The position numbers were made by a program, and so were the translations under genes. Shown here piece after piece: positions 22,340-33,478 of a DNA stretch of 64,000 nt (position 1 is its first letter; each line of letters begins with the position of its first letter). The notes under the pieces are model-generated. The model was not told the origin of the DNA. It did not search any database and saw nothing but the letters and a program-made list of their open reading frames with translations. Location of the stretch: assembly GCA_944472155.2 (NCBI GenBank), contig OX235277.1, positions 11,728,804-11,792,803 on the forward strand, given 5' to 3'. The DNA comes from Trichobilharzia szidati. Its lineage: Eukaryota; Platyhelminthes; Trematoda; Strigeidida; Schistosomatidae.

Positions 22340-23175
22340 CCTTAGAAATGCAGACGTGTAATCAAGGAAGGCACACCGAATATATTTGGCTCCTCTATCT
22401 AAACTAGAGACTATATTATGATATAGAACAACAGTGGCATCTTAGGTGAACCTATTATGTTTATAAGCAAACTGGTTGAGGTCATTGAAAGGCTTTAAAG
22501 ATGGTTGAAGATTAAGTAAAATCAGTCTTTCCATAACTTTAAAAAAAGTGAGGTAATAGCAATCGGTCGAGACATAACAGTAGGTCCACTTGTTGATTTA
22601 GGCACTGGAACAACATTGATATTTTTCCATGAGTCAGGAATAATACTTTAGGAAAAGATTCATTAAAAATGGCGGTTAATGGGTGACATAAGATGTCAGC
22701 ACACTTCTTAAGGATAACAGCTGGAACTCCATCAGAACCAAGGTATTGAGTAGGTTTGAGAGATTGAAGACACTTAAGGACATCATTCGTGTTAAAACAT
22801 GAGAAGCAGTCATTGTTTATGCTATTAGATTTGGGAATCATAACATCTGCAGGGATACATATGAAGGATTTATTAAGCATATCAACATCAACAGAAGTAT
22901 CATTCATTATTTGCTTACCACCTGTGATTTCCTTTAATGGCTTCCACATATTAGATGAGGATTTACATGAAAGACATTTCTGGTTATAGAAAGCATTTAG
23001 TCTTTTTTATTCGGCTTTAAATAAAGTGTTCAGTCTCTCAACACCAGATTCATTTTTCATTTTGTAGAACCTCCTTTTTTCACGGCTAAGCCTTTTGAGT
23101 TGGGAAGAGGATAAACGGTAGAATTTTAAGAAGATTGTCTCTTTTAAGCAACAAACATCAAGACAAAAATTTTTC
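22340..23175 (-). mobile_element. CR1-like LINE fragment, minus strand
   Basis: The minus frame 22,949-22,539 (MWKPLKEITGG ... DVLKCLQSLKPTQYLGSDGVPAVILKKCADILCHPLT) matches the RT of the elements at 9.2 kb and 40.5 kb. Broken frames extend it on both sides: LKRLSREKRR near 23,100 and NQFAYKHN then RCAFLDYTSAF near 22,490-22,340. It lacks both ends and the catalytic YADD block, so it is dead. Confidence 0.8.
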
Positions 23176-23439
23176 ATTGATCACTAGTCAGTAACTAATG
23201 TAATGTTTCTAGTCCTATCTTTGGTGCAGAAGGAATGCTATCGGTCATGTTTGCAATGTGGCCACCGTGCTAGGTGGCTCGCCATTACGGTGCACTGGGA
23301 AAAAATCGTATGGAATCGCTTAATGCCTATTTAACTCATCCACCTTATTTGTATAAACATCGATCCTAAACATTTTCTGGAAATTACTTATCACATAAAA
23401 AGTGATTAGAATTTTTCTAATATATGTGCTGTTTTCCGC

Positions 23440-23800
23440 TAACAAATGAAATGTACAGCAATTACAGAATGCGTTGTATCTATAAGTAGAAGACATTTTA
23501 TTTCATATTTCAGTAGTATCATCAGTTTATCATTTGTTGTTTGTAATTCTCCCAATTGAATTCTACTATGAGCTGGACATTTGTGGTGAAATACCTAAAA
23601 ATGAAAATATTTACATCGTTGGTTTCTCATTGTTTTTACTTATACACGCTTTATTTTTTCCTCCAAGCGACAGTGGCAACGCATCTAAAAAGCAACCCCA
23701 TGTTTCACCTAGTCGGGTATAGAGGGCAAACCTGCAAAAAAACAATTGAGTGAAGCGAAAAAATCAGTTCAAGGGCTTTCATCAGTTATTTGTAAATGTT
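23440..23800. repeat. Remnant of a family B unit
   Basis: 23,485-23,580 repeats 14,166-14,260 of unit B2. At 23,737 the minus strand has an excellent acceptor (caattgtttttttgcag) followed by 23 bases and a GTGAAA donor-like site; whether this is an exon is unknown. No leader exon is nearby. Confidence 0.45.
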
Positions 23801-24339
23801 AAATAAACAATAAACATAATGGAATGGTTATTATCTTTCGTTTTCTGACTGTTGTCCTATCGACACTTGTGATTTTACGCTGCCAAATCTGAAAACAGAC
23901 TGATTGCTCTCACTTTTAAGTGTACGACTCTGTTTAATTCGGTTATTGGTGCCCAGTAATGCAATTGAACACATGCATTACATCAGTAGAAGTTATTCTT
24001 AGACAAGAGAAAAGGTTTCTCAAATGTCTGACTACTTAAATGTTAAGTTATTCCATACCAACAGATAAATGTCGCCTCGAATATATTGGCAGTTTGCTTA
24101 TTCATACGTGTAATGACATACATTATGGATTTTGTGACATACAAGTCACTCATATGAAATTCAGTCTCACACACACACACACACCACTTCATCACACTTG
24201 TCAGTTATCAGGATATTTCCCCACTTAAATGTTACAGAATCACAGTCAGTATTCATATCAAACGGGTAGTTGAAATAGAGTTTTTCATCCATCCATCCTC
24301 AGACACAATAAAGGCTCTGCGTTAGAGATGAGATTTTAC

Positions 24340-24905
24340 TTTTCTAAATCATACAGTGTTGTTATACAGTAATGTCGTGACCAGTAGGGTGCAGCAGGTC
24401 ATGTGTGAGGACAAATATTCACCACAGAAGACATTGGCTAGGGTTCATGCTATGTCGTGAATTGGCAGAAGTTAGAATTAATGGGCCATTGGACCGTATC
24501 CCAGTGGCTTAATGGTATAGGAGCTCGCCTTGTAACCAGAATGTCCTGGGTTTGAATCCCGGTGGGTGAGTACTGTGAAGAGTCCCAAATTAGGACGAAA
24601 CAGCTGTCCAGTATTCCCAGGTTTTCCAATGGTTCTCTAACCAATGTCTGCTCATGATAAAATCCTGTAACAAATCAAATCACTACAAACCAACACTTGA
24701 AAAAAAGATATTACTATCACCAGTCAAATCAAAGGAGGATACTAAATAATCTTAAAATTCTACTTCATGAATATAAATGAAGTGTAATGTTGTGTGAGTG
24801 ACTTGATGTGATTGTGAGTGGCAATAAATTGTGCTCAAAACGTCATCATTTAATATTACTGTGCAACGAACACTGTGTGATTTTATCAAGATAAAATCTT
24901 ATCCA
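24340..24905. repeat. Penelope terminal-repeat pieces split by an Sm-alpha-type SINE
   Basis: 24,340-24,375 (acagtgttgttatacagtaatg) and 24,790-24,905 (gcaataaattgtgctcaaaacgtcatcat ... ttatcaagataaaatc) match the left and right inverted ends of the Penelope element at 32.6-33.5 kb. Between them, 24,378-24,690, is a SINE: A box cagtggcttaatggtatagg, B box gggtttgaatccc, and a hammerhead-derived stretch at 24,571-24,603 with perfect stem II (gtcc/ggac) and intact GAAAC but a broken CTGATGA. Confidence 0.65.
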
Positions 24906-25884
24906 TAATGGAGTTATACTCTGCCACAGTGGGCAAGTTTTATTCTTACATCAATAATACTTAAGGCTCTGATTGCTCTGATTGTACTGTCGTCAAAATA
25001 CTGTGGTGGCTCAAGCTTGATAGGAAGATTTTCTTGTGTAATGAAGTATGTCCAAAAGAAGTCAACTTATTCTGATTTCAGATTTGTAACTGACAACAAA
25101 CCATATCAGATTATTCGAGTTATTTGCCACTGAATTAGACAATAGGTAGATTAAGGCAGAACTAGGCCGTGTTAGAATCTTTCAAACAGTGAATCAGTCA
25201 CTTTTCAAATGGTTAAAACGAGAGATTTCAGAGGCTAATTCGGATAATGTACTTTCGAATGATTCCAGAATGTTTCGGTGTGAGTGTCAATCGGTATTTG
25301 TTAGGATTATTTTTGAATTTCCCAGAGGTTAATTCTACTGGATGAAAATGTTCCATATTGCAAACCAGTGTGACTGCACAGGTTGAACATTTCGGTTTAA
25401 AACATTCTGTCAATTAGATGTTCATTTCAGGCAACTATTCAGTGTCATTTACTCACCCGAAGGAACTAAGTAAAAACGTTTGTCGAAATGCAGGGAAACA
25501 TACAAAGACTCGGATTCACTCACCAAATATCCAGAATGAAACCTCTAGAATTTGGAGAGATTTCTCGTTAGGAATTGGATACTTTAAAACCACAAAGAGG
25601 TTATAAATGTGTCATCTCTTCACGGAGACGCTTGTTGCACATAAACTAAATCCGTGTGGTAACGTGTGTATCTCTTCAATGATTTCATAGAAGTCTGTTT
25701 GTCATACGTCCATTACTAACACCGAGTCAGAAGACTCATTTTTATTTGGATTATGATTCACTTTAGTTTTGTGTTAGATTTAAAAAGGAGTCAATTTAAT
25801 ATAAAAAGTAAGTGCTCGAAGATAATTTGTTATTTGATCCAGAAAATAAACTGAACATCAGATTGATGGATTTTACTCGATATG
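24906..25884. other. Gene-poor stretch
   Basis: No supported exon, repeat end or RNA. The frames at 25,228-25,413 and 25,418-25,606 are short and featureless. Confidence 0.35.
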
Positions 25885-26915
25885 CTTAAAAATAAACAGC
25901 TATGTCCTATGGAGACAAATTCGGACACAGTATCCAGTTCTGAAGATGTCTATTGCAGAGTACTGCAAAGACATTTCTATCGACAACTTCACTCCAAGTG
26001 GTCTTCTGTAGTGAGAATTGTCCACTCAGTTCATGCATTGACAATTTGCCATTGTACAGATGATACATAGATGTCATTTTCGTCTTTTGCAACAACAGTT
26101 ACGGCCAAAGCCAGTGGTTATAAATATTCAACAACCACCAACTGGCTATCAGATTTACTCTAGAAATGGAATGCGAATCCAAATTTCTTTTTCTTGATGT
26201 GCAGCTAATGAGACATCCTGACGGAACCTTAAGAAGGTCAATCCATAGGAACCCTACTTGGAACGGTCAATTAAACAAGTTTCTACAACTGGATACCTAT
26301 TGAGAGTAAATGAAATCTGATTAAATCTCTCGCCACTTGGACGCGAAATATCTGCACTCCTGACGCCACGGAAGCAGAACTGGATATTCTGAAGGAAACC
26401 TTCACCCAGAATGGATACCAACCAAGGTTCATAGACAAGAATATAAAGCAAAAGGTCAAGAGGAACGAAATATCACTTGTTTCAAAGAAGATACTTTACA
26501 TGAGTTTGGATTTCAATGGAAATTTAGATTGCCATGTGCTAAAGAGAGAAGAATTTCAGTATCTCAGTAGTGTTCCACGGCCGTCCATTGATTTTCGATA
26601 GCCTTTAGAATAAGATCTCGCGTCTGGTCACTTCTGTGTGAGTGTAAATGTTCATCTGTTGCTTTGGAGCCAAGTATATTGGTCGTTAGATCCGGATCCT
26701 GTCCAAAAGGGTTTAATCACACTATTCCATGTGGCTACAAAATGGTAATATTGGCTGAAAAATGAGTGCGATGATCAAACGTCTAGTCAACACTGACCAT
26801 TTCACATCAACAACACAGTGGAGAACAACCTACGAAAGGAGAAACGCTTACATTTCCTTTGTATTGCTAAAGCCTTGGTCATTCAGTTGGTAAAACCACA
26901 GTTATGTTAATAAAA
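25885..26915 (+). mobile_element. Penelope-like element fragment, heavily mutated
   Basis: Broken frames give a YTDDT-type remnant of the RT motif near 26,050, then EAELDILKETFTQNGYQPRFIDK at 26,370-26,440 (the thumb segment also seen at 5.8 kb), LDFNGNLDCHVLKREEFQ near 26,515, and a linker matching the one at 6.0 kb. Many stops. It ends before a complete GIY-YIG domain. Confidence 0.6.
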
Positions 26916-27289
26916 CAATATCATGGCAACAACCATGTTTACTTCTGCTGACTTGATATATGTGTGCTTGTTTTTTAAACTCCTTATAACATTTGAAATT
27001 TGTAGAACTCTTACACAGTACCATATTTTCCTTTGTTTCTATGTGCATCCTAATCACAGCTCACTACTTGGACTATTCATCTCTTTACTTAACTGAAATA
27101 TGCTTATTCAACTTCTTTTCATTTGTTGATTAACATTAATAACTATGTTACTTTTTTGACAACACACACCCTCTTACCAATCTTCCCATCCCTAGTTACA
27201 ATTTATTTACTCATCACTTTTTTGAAATATCTTGACAACAGTAACCCTAACTTATTTTTATTCTTATTGGATAAATTTAACGTGCACGC

Positions 27290-27910
27290 ATCTAGGGAGC
27301 ATTTTCTCAACTACAGGAGGAACGGAGGAGGATGTCAACTCGAGAATCGGGAAGGCGAGAAACACATTCATCAACCTGAAACCAATCTGGGAATCTTCGT
27401 CACTCAGCCTGCATCAACAACAAGGTTCGGATTTTCAATACAAACGTCAAGTCAGTCAGTTCTTCTATACGGATGGATCAGAAAATTGGCGAGTCACAAA
27501 GAATATTTCCAACAACCTGTTGCAGACCTTTATCAACAACTGTCTTCTTTCTATACCGAAGATCAGATGGCCACCGGAAAGAATCATCAACAAGAATCTA
27601 TGGGAACAAACAAAACAAGAACCAATCGCTCAACAAATATGCAGGAGAAAGTGGAGATGGATTGGACACTCGCTGAGGAGGTCGCTGTGGGGTGACATCG
27701 CACGTCAGGCCATCGCTCGAGTGCGACCCGAATGGGAAGCGGCGAGTGAGACGTCTAAGGGTGACATGGAGGAGATCGTGTGAAGAGGAGCTGAAACAGT
27801 ATGGACTAACATGGATGCAGGTGAAAAGTACAGCAGAAGAAAGAAGCAAGTGGAGACGTGTAGTTGAAGCCTTATGTTCCACTAGAAACTCAAGGGAACA
27901 ATAATAATAA
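27290..27910 (+). mobile_element. RTE-clade LINE 3' end (family RTE-1, second copy)
   Basis: Overlapping frames at 27,123-27,904 encode the RTE C-terminal half: RIGKARNTFINLKPIWESS, an altered LYGxE segment, RWIGHSLRRSLWGDIARQAI, and the terminal WRRVVEALCSTRNSRE. The frame shifts at least twice. The 3' end is (AAT)n at 27,901-27,912. It is very similar to 6,560-7,165. Confidence 0.8.
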
Positions 27911-27912
27911 TA

Positions 27913-29480
27913 ACGTAAATGCACATACAAAATCTAGTGTAGCTTAGTAAACGAATTCGCAGAAAAGAGAAACTTCTCTGAACTACATGTTTGGTTTTCA
28001 CTAGTTTTCTCTTGTAGTCTTAAAAGTACTCTAAAGCTTTTCACCTAATTTCAGCACATTGAACTAGATATACAAAAGACTATGATGAAATTCTCAGCTA
28101 ACAATCAATGCAAAATTAAGTTTCACTCGGTGAAATAAAGAACAACATTTGACAACTGCTTCAAGTTATTTACACTATTATCTTTTTTTGTGCAGAAGTG
28201 ATACAAGACTTAATTATTTTAGTTTTAACGATCAACGGTTTAAAGCGCTGATAAACGCTCATTGAAATGACATTTTGAGAGTAATTCTTGTTGTACTTAC
28301 TTCAAATTGAAGACAACTGCACCTAGAATAATGAAGTAACGAAATCGAGTTTTGGATAAGAATCAGGGTTTAAGATGAAGTGAAGTGGATATATTAGTCA
28401 CTACAAATTATGTCTCTTCGAACACCAAATGAGGGCTTCCATGACCGTGAATAAGATGAGACCTCACTTACTGAAGAATACATAAGCGTTAAATGCAGTC
28501 ACTGTATTACAGTGAAATTCCATATCAGATGAGTTCATCTTATGTTAGAAACCATGATAGAGTATGAATCACTGGATGGCACTTCACTCCTCAAAATCGT
28601 ATAAAAATATTTTCACACGACTTCCTAACTTGCTTTACATAGATAGCTCCACTCTTCCTTGGATCTAAACATATTTGTCCATGTATCTGGAATCACTGTG
28701 TCGTCTCTGTCCACTTTTAACACGTCACATATTCCTTCGTATTTGAATGTCAGGGCACAATAAAGTAGCTTCGCTATGTATATTTAATGAAATACTCTGA
28801 TCTAATATGAAACACTGTCTCGAGTTTCACACATGAATTCTAGCAACCACAAATCTCTCATCACCTACAAAATTTGTAAAACGACCTGAATTAGTGTTTG
28901 CTATTGAAATAAGAAGTTAGTTATACTGTCATTGAATGAATGAGAGACTTGCCATTTGAAAGATACTTTTGCTTCAATCGAAAATGTCGGCTAGTTGGTT
29001 TCACGTCAGTTGAATGAATTATGGAATCGTTTGTTCATATTACTGATACATGAAAAATAACGTCAAATGTCACTGGAATATTGAATATAAAACAATGAAT
29101 TTTTAATGTGCTTGATATTTTACTCTTATGGGTGAACAATGCTGCGATTTCAGTAGATCTGTAGTAGGAAAAATGGGGCCAACGTGCCTTCTGGTATTTT
29201 CTTTAACAACTCTATCTTTTATCGTCTGCAGACGTAGGGAAATGCGTTTCTTTATTCTCACTTTGGTGTCAATACTATATCAACCGTAGTCTCTAAGACC
29301 TTTTGCATATCGCTAAGTTCGAAAGTAGGCAAGGGCGATTCCAATTAACTAGTGTCATATTTTTTTCACTGGAAAAGAAGTGGAACTGTCCAATTAACTC
29401 ATGCATTTAGCTATGACAGAATGGATTGATCAACTCAAATACATCAAAGCTGTGCGTGTCACACGTTTAAACATTAACCA
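27913..29480. other. Lower part of unit B4
   Basis: No frame stands out. On the minus strand a candidate micro-exon of about 12 nt (CTAAATGCATGA) lies near 29,400 after the acceptor caatccattctgtcatag; the B5 equivalent at 53,323-53,336 has a still better acceptor (agttcatttccttgcag). These may be a fourth exon if the third exon is not terminal. Confidence 0.35.
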
Positions 29481-29552
29481 TTAATTATCTATGCCCCCCA
29501 AGGTAGCAAGAATAAGGCATTTTATTACGTGCGATACATTCTTACAGTTTGA
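29481..29552 (-). CDS. Unit B4: candidate terminal exon
   Basis: Acceptor ...cttattgtttag ending at 29,553; phase 0 reading SNCKNVSHVIKCLILATL and on to a stop at 29,481. It continues in frame from the leader and the 12-nt exon to give a 50-residue secreted peptide with two cysteines outside the leader. The intron from the micro-exon is 92 bp. B5 shares the opening S-N-x-x-N-x-S and a C-L-I-x-A block. An AATAAA overlaps the exon itself (near 29,524), so the true polyadenylation site is unclear. Confidence 0.45.
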   Translation of the reverse strand, partial: SNCKNVSHVIKCLILATLGGIDN

Positions 29553-29644
29553 CTAAACAATAAGTAAGTAACACTTAAGTGTACAATCGCTATTAGTCGT
29601 TTGGTAAACTACTCTTGTATAAGTCTTCAAAAACATCCACTTAC

Positions 29645-29656
29645 CTGGGTCTTGAC
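29645..29656 (-). CDS. Unit B4: 12-nt micro-exon
   Basis: Twelve bases (GTCAAGACCCAG, four codons VKTQ) between the acceptor ccataatttttcag and a GTAAGT donor at 29,644-29,639. Its position and length match the B3 micro-exon, with flanks that are clearly homologous (gaatgcag / caatgcagg just beyond the acceptor on the plus strand). Confidence 0.65.
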
Positions 29657-30310
29657 CTGAAAAATTATGGAGAGAATGCAGTAGAGTGTGAATGAACTAA
29701 CGACTCAGCATCTCAGGGCATGCAAATGTAAATGTTTGCACCTTCAAATGGTTGAAATTTTTTTTACTTCATCAGCAACATATCTTTCAAGGCGCCTGCT
29801 GATTGCCTAAAAGATCACTAGGAAAACACAAATAAGCTTCGACATCCACCAAAGATCAACTTACTCTCGCCCTTTTTCGTGAATTCTTAAATAATCCGAT
29901 AAATATTCCTACATCCGTTAGTCACTGGAATTTGTCGCATATTTCTACTAAATTTTATGAACAGTAGACAAGTAAATTAGCAACTTTGTATTGCACTTGT
30001 TAGCGGTTTTCTAGTAGAATGTAATCAATCATAAGTGGAGCTTCTTAGTTTAAAGTATTAACACACCCGATGTTAACTGGCTACTAAATCCACGTTTAGT
30101 TAACTCATATCGCTATAAACATGGCACTTAAGCAAATCTATATCTACAGTTAGTGAGCTCATAAATGAGATAGTAAATTTAATGCTCACTGACAAACAAA
30201 ATCAAATGTCGGTATAAAATAACCTGGACCCATTTTATTCTGCACTAGTGTTTGTTCATTCTGAATCCAAATTTATGAAGAGAAATTCATGAATGAAATC
30301 AAATGTCATT

Positions 30311-30527
30311 AGACGAACACTTAAGTTAAAGACTTGTTGGTATGCGGTTAATGACTTTAAAAGCCTCTTTAACATCCTGCATGCTTAAGTGAAGGACAAA
30401 CAAAACCCATTCATAGCTCTATTCTATCTCATCTCTTGGGTGCAGAACACAAGACTGATGTTAACGAGCCTTTCGAAGGCATCTAGCGCATGCCAACAAA
30501 TCCTAAATTTACCTTAAGTGTTCGTCT
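30311..30527. repeat. Foldback element in B4 intron 1
   Basis: Ends agacgaacactta (30,311) and taagtgttcgtct (30,527) are exact reverse complements; the arms continue imperfectly for 70 nt or more (gttggtatgcg / cgcatgccaac). It is a MITE-like palindrome sitting within about 40 bp of the site where B3 carries a different foldback. Confidence 0.7.
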
Positions 30528-30925
30528 GTTACACATATTGATGATGTCACCTGTTATGATCTACATTAAGAAAGTCAACTTATATATCTAAAAGAAGAAG
30601 TTAGTAAAGACAATGTCCTCACATTAGCAATCAAGGTTTTAAATCACCCTCAATTAGTTGTAGAAATCTTTTAATTTTCTCTGATATTCTACTAGCTCTT
30701 GTATTTTAATGCTTATTATAATTTATGCATCTGTATAAGATATATCGAATCGATGCTACGGGAGTTCAGCTCCATTCACTTTTACTTAAAACGTCTTATG
30801 CTTGCCTTATTGTGAAAAAAATTATTAATTATTAATGTATAATGCAGTGTTAACAGTCAGAAACGCTTTTACAGAATACAACCATATAACAGCGTCCCTA
30901 CCATAATCAATATTCACAAACGTAC

Positions 30926-30994
30926 GTTGACTTCATTTAATAGAAGCGTTAACATTATACTGACAAATCCAAGTAGAGTAGTACTGAATTCCAT
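30926..30994 (-). CDS. Unit B4: signal-peptide exon of an apparently intact MEG-like gene
   Basis: ATG at 30,994 opens MEFSTTLLGFVSIMLTLLL, a strong secretory leader, ending VN at a GTACGT donor (30,925-30,920) in phase 0. With the 12-nt exon and the exon from 29,552 it forms an uninterrupted frame of 50 codons. Start chosen by alignment with B1, B2, B3 and B5. Other units have one more base before the donor (phase 1), so the family may use varying phase, or unrecognised exons may exist in the 1.27-kb first intron. The likely product is a tiny secreted peptide; function unknown. Confidence 0.6.
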
Positions 30995-31599
30995 CACTTA
31001 TCTTCGTGTGTACATGAAAGGATACAGATTAAATTCTCATTTTAATGGTGTAATGTATCAGTTTGTATTGCATGTCTGCATCTCCATCTTTGTTATACTG
31101 GCGAACTATATACTCACCATTTCTAATTGGTAACAATGATCAGTCGATTTGAAAAAAAATGTGCTTATTATGTGTCATGATATTAACTTTTATGATTTTG
31201 GTTACAACTTTAAAATTTCTCTACAGATTAATAACGATTTATTCGCAAATGAATACGTGTCACTCAGTCAATTCCTTATCAGAGACCTGCAGAAATATAG
31301 TCTGCCTTATAGTTGGGCTTTATTGAGTGGTGATCAGATAAAATTGGCACCAAGTGAATCTAGACAACATTTTATTTTGGCATGAGAATACGTCCCGCTT
31401 TGCTTTCGATCAGGTAGATTTAAGTATTTATTACACCAAATCAACGCTAAGTATGTCAAAATCTAAGAGGGTTGGATCGGGAGTGTGTATAAGGCCTTCA
31501 TAACGCGAAATCGGTGTGTCTGTCTATCTATCTCGTTTCAACACATAACTTTCCACCGGTGTGTATTAGTTCGAGTCGCCACACTTCACTCAGCACACA

Positions 31600-32250
31600 A
31601 AGCAAGAGAAGAAAGTAAAAAGAAACTTATAATAGAGACAGTAAACAGAGATATGAGGCGAAAAGAATAGAAATATCGAAGAACAATTTAGTTTTATTGG
31701 GCATTATAAGTCACAAGGAGTGGATGCATCTGTGACAGCCATTGAGAACGATTTTGATCCAGCCATATCACCAATTGTCTCCACTCACTGGTTCTTACTA
31801 TCTTGAGAACCCAAACCAGTCAGGAAGTCTACACTTCCCTATGTGGCTTAAACTAACAGTTGTGGATTTCATTGACTGGTAAAGACATGTTTCGGCTTGA
31901 CCACCACTGGCTCTTTTCCAGCCTGACCCAATGTCAGCTAACATTGCCCGTCGAGGAAGGCAATGGCCAGGCATACGCAACACATGTCCTGACCATCTCA
32001 ATCGATGTAAATCCACAGCTTCGTTGATTGATTTCCGCTGTTTACCTAGCACACGACACCTAACCTTAATATTGCTCACCCTATTATACCATTTCACACG
32101 GGAGATAGATCGCAGGCACCTATGATCGAAGACAGCTAGCCAGCCTTTTCATGTCTTTCACTCTCAATGGCCAGGTCTCACGACATTAAGGAGGGCAGAG
32201 CGGACTGCTGAGCAGTACACGCGCAAGAATTGGATAACTACTGAAAAATC
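31600..32250 (-). mobile_element. RTE-clade LINE 3' fragment (family RTE-2)
   Basis: The minus frame 32,097-31,798 contains DLHRLRWSGHVLRMPGHCLP, then RRAMLADIGSGWKRASGGQ, the C-terminal block typical of trematode RTE elements, and ends LPDWFGF. Upstream broken frames include ETWPLRVKDMKRL near 32,150. Inactive. Family RTE-2 differs clearly from RTE-1. Confidence 0.8.
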
Positions 32251-32635
32251 GAAAAATTACTAAACAGTTGTTTTGACGTATTTTAAGTCTCTTCGACAGG
32301 ATGCAATATCTCGTTGACTCGAATGTCAAAGACAAGATCCTACTACCGATAGAATCATTGTTTCTATACTAGTACACTTGCTGTTGTGAATTCAGATAGG
32401 CAAACCGTACCAGAAGGACTTTGTTTACATGCTGTCATAGATACCTGCCGGCATGATTATCTGAAATAGAACGTAGAATTGTCAACAGATCAAGTGTGTA
32501 ACATTCAAATACTCCTGGTTATGTTGCATTAGTAAACTTCACCCAGAGCTATACACATACATTAAGATCGAACTGCTGATATAAGAATGAAACTTGTGCA
32601 CTATGGTAGAGTGTAATACCATTATGGGTAAATTT

Positions 32636-33478
32636 TCTTTTGATAGAGTCTCACAGTGTTATACAGTAATATTTACTGATGACGTTTCGAGCACAATTTA
32701 TTGCTCATAATCATATCAAGGTAATCACACAACTTCCTAAATTCATTTATATAGTTCCATTGTTTTTCACTTGATTTTCACTTGATTTGATTGGTAGTAT
32801 TATTTTCCATATTTCAGGTATGAGTGATGAATCATTTCTATTGCATGTGTTGGGTGTAGATACACAGGATTCCAAATAAAGCAGGAATTAGGGTGGCATT
32901 TAAACCTACAAACTCACTCAGGTTGGACAAGCTCTGTAGGTTAAAGGACCCAGTGCACCCAATTAGACAAAATAATATAATTTACAAAATACCCTGCAAT
33001 GACTGTGAGGTCAACTATATAGGTCAAACTAGTACGTCAGGGGTAGTCAGATTGTCAGAACATAAGAATTTGGCTAAGGTAAGAATGGTTGACTCAGGGA
33101 AGATAAATAATTTAGAAAAAAGCTCGGCAATTGCAATGCATGCGTTAACACACAACCACACAATAGGTTGTGAGAGGGTTAAAATTCTAAAAAGTAATCT
33201 ATGTAGGTGGAGAGAGAGGTTGATTACTGAATCCTTGTTCATCGAATTTGCACCCAACACATGCAAAAGGAATGATTCATCACTCATAGCCGAAATATGG
33301 AAAATATTACTACCAATCAAATCAAGTGAAAAACAACGGAAGTATATAAATGAATTTAGGAAGACGTGCGATTGCCTTGATATGATTATGAGCAATAAAT
33401 TTTGCTCGAAACGTGGTCATCAGTAAACATTACTGTATAACACTGTGAGACTTTATCAAAACAAAATTTATCCATGAA
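32636..33478 (+). mobile_element. Penelope-like element 3' part with GIY-YIG domain and inverted terminal repeats
   Basis: The open frame 32,893-33,426 starts in a linker (RLDKLCRLKDPVHPIRQNNI) and then has IIYKIPCNDCEVNYIGQTST, the Penelope GIY-YIG pattern (YKIPC ... YIGQT), with arginine and histidine of the next motif (RLSEHKN) about 20 residues on. The segment 32,636-32,866 is an inverted copy of 33,247-33,478 (gcaataaattttgctcgaaac and its complement), the inverted terminal-repeat arrangement described for Penelope elements. No RT domain is present, so it is 5'-truncated. Confidence 0.8.

Noticed and set aside
24168..24184. (CA)n, (AT)n and (TTA)n tracts as CRISPR or structured arrays
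   Set aside because: Ordinary microsatellites; no spacer-repeat pattern occurs anywhere in the window.
29539..29552. A 7-nt micro-exon bounded by AG and GT in B3, B4 and B5
   Set aside because: Seven nt breaks phase, and continuing in phase 0 gives amino-acid similarity across copies, so a longer exon fits better.
30187..30222. A 29-30 nt exon near the aataacctgg anchor in B2, B4 and B5
   Set aside because: The acceptor lacks a pyrimidine tract, and the match is explained by general homology of the intron.
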